Shown here one piece after another: positions 62,394-64,000 of a stretch of 64,000 nucleotides of DNA. Source of the DNA: Oligoflexia bacterium. GTDB taxonomy: Bacteria > Bdellovibrionota > Bacteriovoracia > Bacteriovoracales > Bacteriovoracaceae. Made by a program: the position numbers and the translations under genes. Each line of letters begins with the position of its first letter. Positions within the stretch are counted from its first letter, which is position 1. The notes beneath the pieces were generated by a model that saw only the letters and a list, made by a program, of their open reading frames with translations, searched no databases and was not told the origin of the DNA. Location of the stretch: NCBI GenBank assembly GCA_015232355.1, contig JADFZW010000010.1:1-64000 (forward strand), in the 5' to 3' direction.

Positions 62394-62828
62394 TTACTTT
62401 AATAAATTTTCTATTCTTTGCAAATAGTATTGGGCCATTTTCTGCTTTGAGAAAACAAATTTTACAATTAATTGTTTAAATTTATTTTTATTACCTTTCA
62501 CTACTGCAACCAAACTTTTGGCCACACCCAATTTCTCACTTAGAAGATCAATTATCTCTTGATTGGCCCTTCCCTCTATGGGTTGCGCGCGTACGTAGAT
62601 TTTAAGTTCTCCCTCTGGTAAAACAATAATTTTTTGTTCTTTAGAGGAGGGTTTTGCTTGAACATGCAAACTAACATTTAACTCACTTCCTGCAGATTTA
62701 ATAAAATTATCGTTATCTATTTTTATTGTAATAGCATTTTTAGCAAATGCCATTTTAAATTTATTTAACATCTCATTTAGTTTATTTAGTTCTTTTAAAT
62801 TTTTTTCTCCATTCTCCTTCATTATCAT
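62394..62828 (-). CDS. DUF167 (YggU-like) family protein
   Basis: The 144-residue protein has the DUF167 core in its second half: LHVQAKPSSKEQKIIV, then IYVRAQPIEGRANQEIIDLL and VVKGNKNKFKQLIV. The family usually has about 100 residues, so the N-terminal 45 residues are extra. The gene overlaps maf by 47 bases, which suggests either coupled translation or a later true start. The biochemical role of the family is not established. Confidence 0.82.
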   Translation of the reverse strand: MIMKENGEKNLKELNKLNEMLNKFKMAFAKNAITIKIDNDNFIKSAGSELNVSLHVQAKPSSKEQKIIVLPEGELKIYVRAQPIEGRANQEIIDLLSEKLGVAKSLVAVVKGNKNKFKQLIVKFVFSKQKMAQYYLQRIENLLK

Positions 62829-63474
62829 CCCTACATCCTAAAAAATCCTTTAATTGAACAACAAATTCATATAAAGGAAATCCCACTACGTTAGAATAGG
62901 AACCCTTTATTCCAGAGATAAAGCTTAAAGCGGATCCTTGAATTCCATAAGCACCTGCTTTATCCATCGATTCACCTGATTTTATATATTCCTCTAAAAA
63001 ATCCTCTGTAATATGAGCAAAATCTACCTCTGTTTTGCAGTAAAAACTTCTCTCTCTTTGCATATTCTTTTCTATATCAAAGCATACTATATATACTCCA
63101 GTATAGACAAAGTGTTGTTTGCCAGAGAGTTTTTTTAACATCTCTTTTGCATCCAACGCATCTCGGGGTCGTCCTAATTGCTCTTTACCTAAAAATACCA
63201 GAGTATCGGCCGCCACTATCAGAGGAAAAAAAGAATCTGCAAAATTACTATTTTTCTCTTTCTGATCTTTTAACCTTTGTAACTCATTAAATACGGCGAT
63301 TCCTTTTTTCTTGGCCAAATCTAAAACAATCTCATCAGGAAGAGTGCAATCTGTCTCCTCCTTTATTGACATAGTTTTAATTTCAAAGGGGATGTTTAAA
63401 TGTTCTAAAAACTCTTTTCTTCTCGGACTTGCTGATGCCAAGATTAAAGTATAAGCATTCTTTTCATTACACAT
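62782..63474 (-). CDS. maf: Maf family nucleoside triphosphate pyrophosphatase
   Basis: The 230-residue protein has LILASASPRRKEFLEHLNIP at the start, VAADTLVFLGKEQLGRPRD with the key aspartate, KLSGKQHFVYTGV, and the late DKAGAYGIQGSALSFISGI and SNVVGFPLYE. These are the Maf/YhdE signatures. The enzymes hydrolyse dTTP/UTP or modified nucleotides and are linked to control of division. It precedes and overlaps the DUF167 gene. Confidence 0.94.
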   Translation of the reverse strand: MCNEKNAYTLILASASPRRKEFLEHLNIPFEIKTMSIKEETDCTLPDEIVLDLAKKKGIAVFNELQRLKDQKEKNSNFADSFFPLIVAADTLVFLGKEQLGRPRDALDAKEMLKKLSGKQHFVYTGVYIVCFDIEKNMQRERSFYCKTEVDFAHITEDFLEEYIKSGESMDKAGAYGIQGSALSFISGIKGSYSNVVGFPLYEFVVQLKDFLGCRDDNEGEWRKKFKRTK

Positions 63475-63496
63475 ATTTCATTTTACCTTATATGTT

Positions 63497-64000
63497 TTAA
63501 TTGTTGCCTTTATTTTGGTTTTGGTTTTGTTTTTTATTTTTTATTTTCTCTGCCATCTCTTTTAATAAGTTGGACATATCTGTGCTGGCCCTGGACTGAT
63601 TATTCTCCTTTTGTGATATGCTAGATCCATTGGATCCATTTGGCTTTTCAGATACACTAGAATTATTTTTATTTTTACCTCTCCAATTTGTAGTTTCCAT
63701 TTCGTCAATGTCAGGTGGATTGTCCATATCGACCTGCTGATTATTATTATGATTTTCTATTTGATTTTCACTTTCATTTTCACTTTCATTTTCACTTCCA
63801 ATTCCACTTCGCATACTGATCCTTCTTTCTTTTATTGCTTTTTCTAAAAGAACATGTAAGTTAGGTTTGTTTCCAGGAATTGGAGGAGGAAGTTTTTTAT
63901 TTACTTTTGAAATATCTCCAACGAAACTCTTTATTCCTTGATGATTTATAGGTTTTAATTTTTCAGCTTTTGATTCATCATCGCACGGTAGACTTAGACG
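63497..64000 (-). CDS. Acidic Asn/Ser-rich hypothetical protein, 5' end beyond the window
   Basis: The frame is open from the stop at 63497 to the last base, so the protein is probably truncated at its N-terminus. The visible 167 residues contain KKLPPPIPGNKPNLHVLLEK, then a disordered acidic part with ENESEN repeats and Asn/Gln runs, and a final amphipathic helix (MSNLLKEMAEKIKNKK). An internal ATG at 63814 with AGAAGGA upstream is an alternative start. No family is certain. It precedes maf on the same strand. Confidence 0.6.
   Translation of the reverse strand, partial: RLSLPCDDESKAEKLKPINHQGIKSFVGDISKVNKKLPPPIPGNKPNLHVLLEKAIKERRISMRSGIGSENESENESENQIENHNNNQQVDMDNPPDIDEMETTNWRGKNKNNSSVSEKPNGSNGSSISQKENNQSRASTDMSNLLKEMAEKIKNKKQNQNQNKGNN

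Overview
The window is AT-rich DNA from a Gram-negative bacterium: it has lipoproteins, a type IV secretion system, a periplasmic TRAP binding protein and sigma-54 regulators. The mix of many two-component proteins, large surface lipoproteins, sigma-54 activators and the TatT/TatP pair suggests a Bdellovibrionota (Bacteriovorax-like) host. That is inference: there is no rRNA here and no search was possible.

Layout. (1) 1-7324, plus strand: the Kdp high-affinity potassium system, kdpA (3' part), kdpB, kdpC, then the KdpD/KdpE sensor pair and a small M14-like zinc carboxypeptidase homologue. (2) 7630-13634, minus strand: two paralogous cysteine-containing lipoproteins, an OmpR-type two-component pair whose kinase has a proline-rich periplasmic segment, and a secreted Met/Gly-rich repeat protein. 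(3) 14073-18298, plus strand: a secreted M13-like metallopeptidase, a small secreted protein and a lipoprotein with three Ig-like repeats. (4) 18518-19644: a decayed PIN-domain toxin gene and an intact RelE-like/XRE toxin-antitoxin pair with a palindromic operator.

(5) 19756-33354 is the most interesting part. On the minus strand is a RiPP operon: a 39-residue precursor peptide ending in a CNGC motif, a radical SAM/SPASM maturase with an N-terminal PqqD-like recognition domain, and an MFS exporter. A textbook sigma-54 promoter (TGGCAC-N5-TTGCT) lies upstream of the precursor, and a sigma-54 activator is encoded divergently beside it. That activator heads a plus-strand series: a small DHp-like protein, a flavin-reductase-like protein, a secreted 121-residue protein, a second radical SAM enzyme, a GNAT-like protein, an oligopeptide-binding lipoprotein, a hybrid histidine kinase and a RimL-like acetyltransferase. 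It is closed by a second activator (minus strand) with its own small DHp-like partner. I read this as a possible modified-peptide production and peptide-sensing circuit. Each family call stands alone; the circuit is inference.

(6) 33809-49203: an integrative conjugative-type element with VirB2, VirB3, VirB4 (fused to a VirB5/TrbJ-like domain), VirB6, an RCC1-repeat lipoprotein, VirB8, VirB9, VirB10, an FtsK/TraD-like coupling ATPase that probably starts at ATT, a wHTH plus nuclease-like protein, a glycine-zipper lipoprotein, an excisionase-like protein and a tyrosine integrase, ending at the 3' end of tRNA-Ala(GGC). No canonical relaxase or VirB11 is visible. The left end was not located, so region 5 could be cargo.

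(7) 49396-64000: a single-domain response regulator; a 1940-residue acetyl/acyl-CoA carboxylase with the eukaryote-like single-chain order BC-BCCP-central-CT; and, on the minus strand, a run of genes (an edge-truncated acidic protein, Maf, a DUF167 protein, a small secreted protein, TatT, a TRAP DctP-type protein and two proteins of unknown function) that lacks TRAP membrane subunits.
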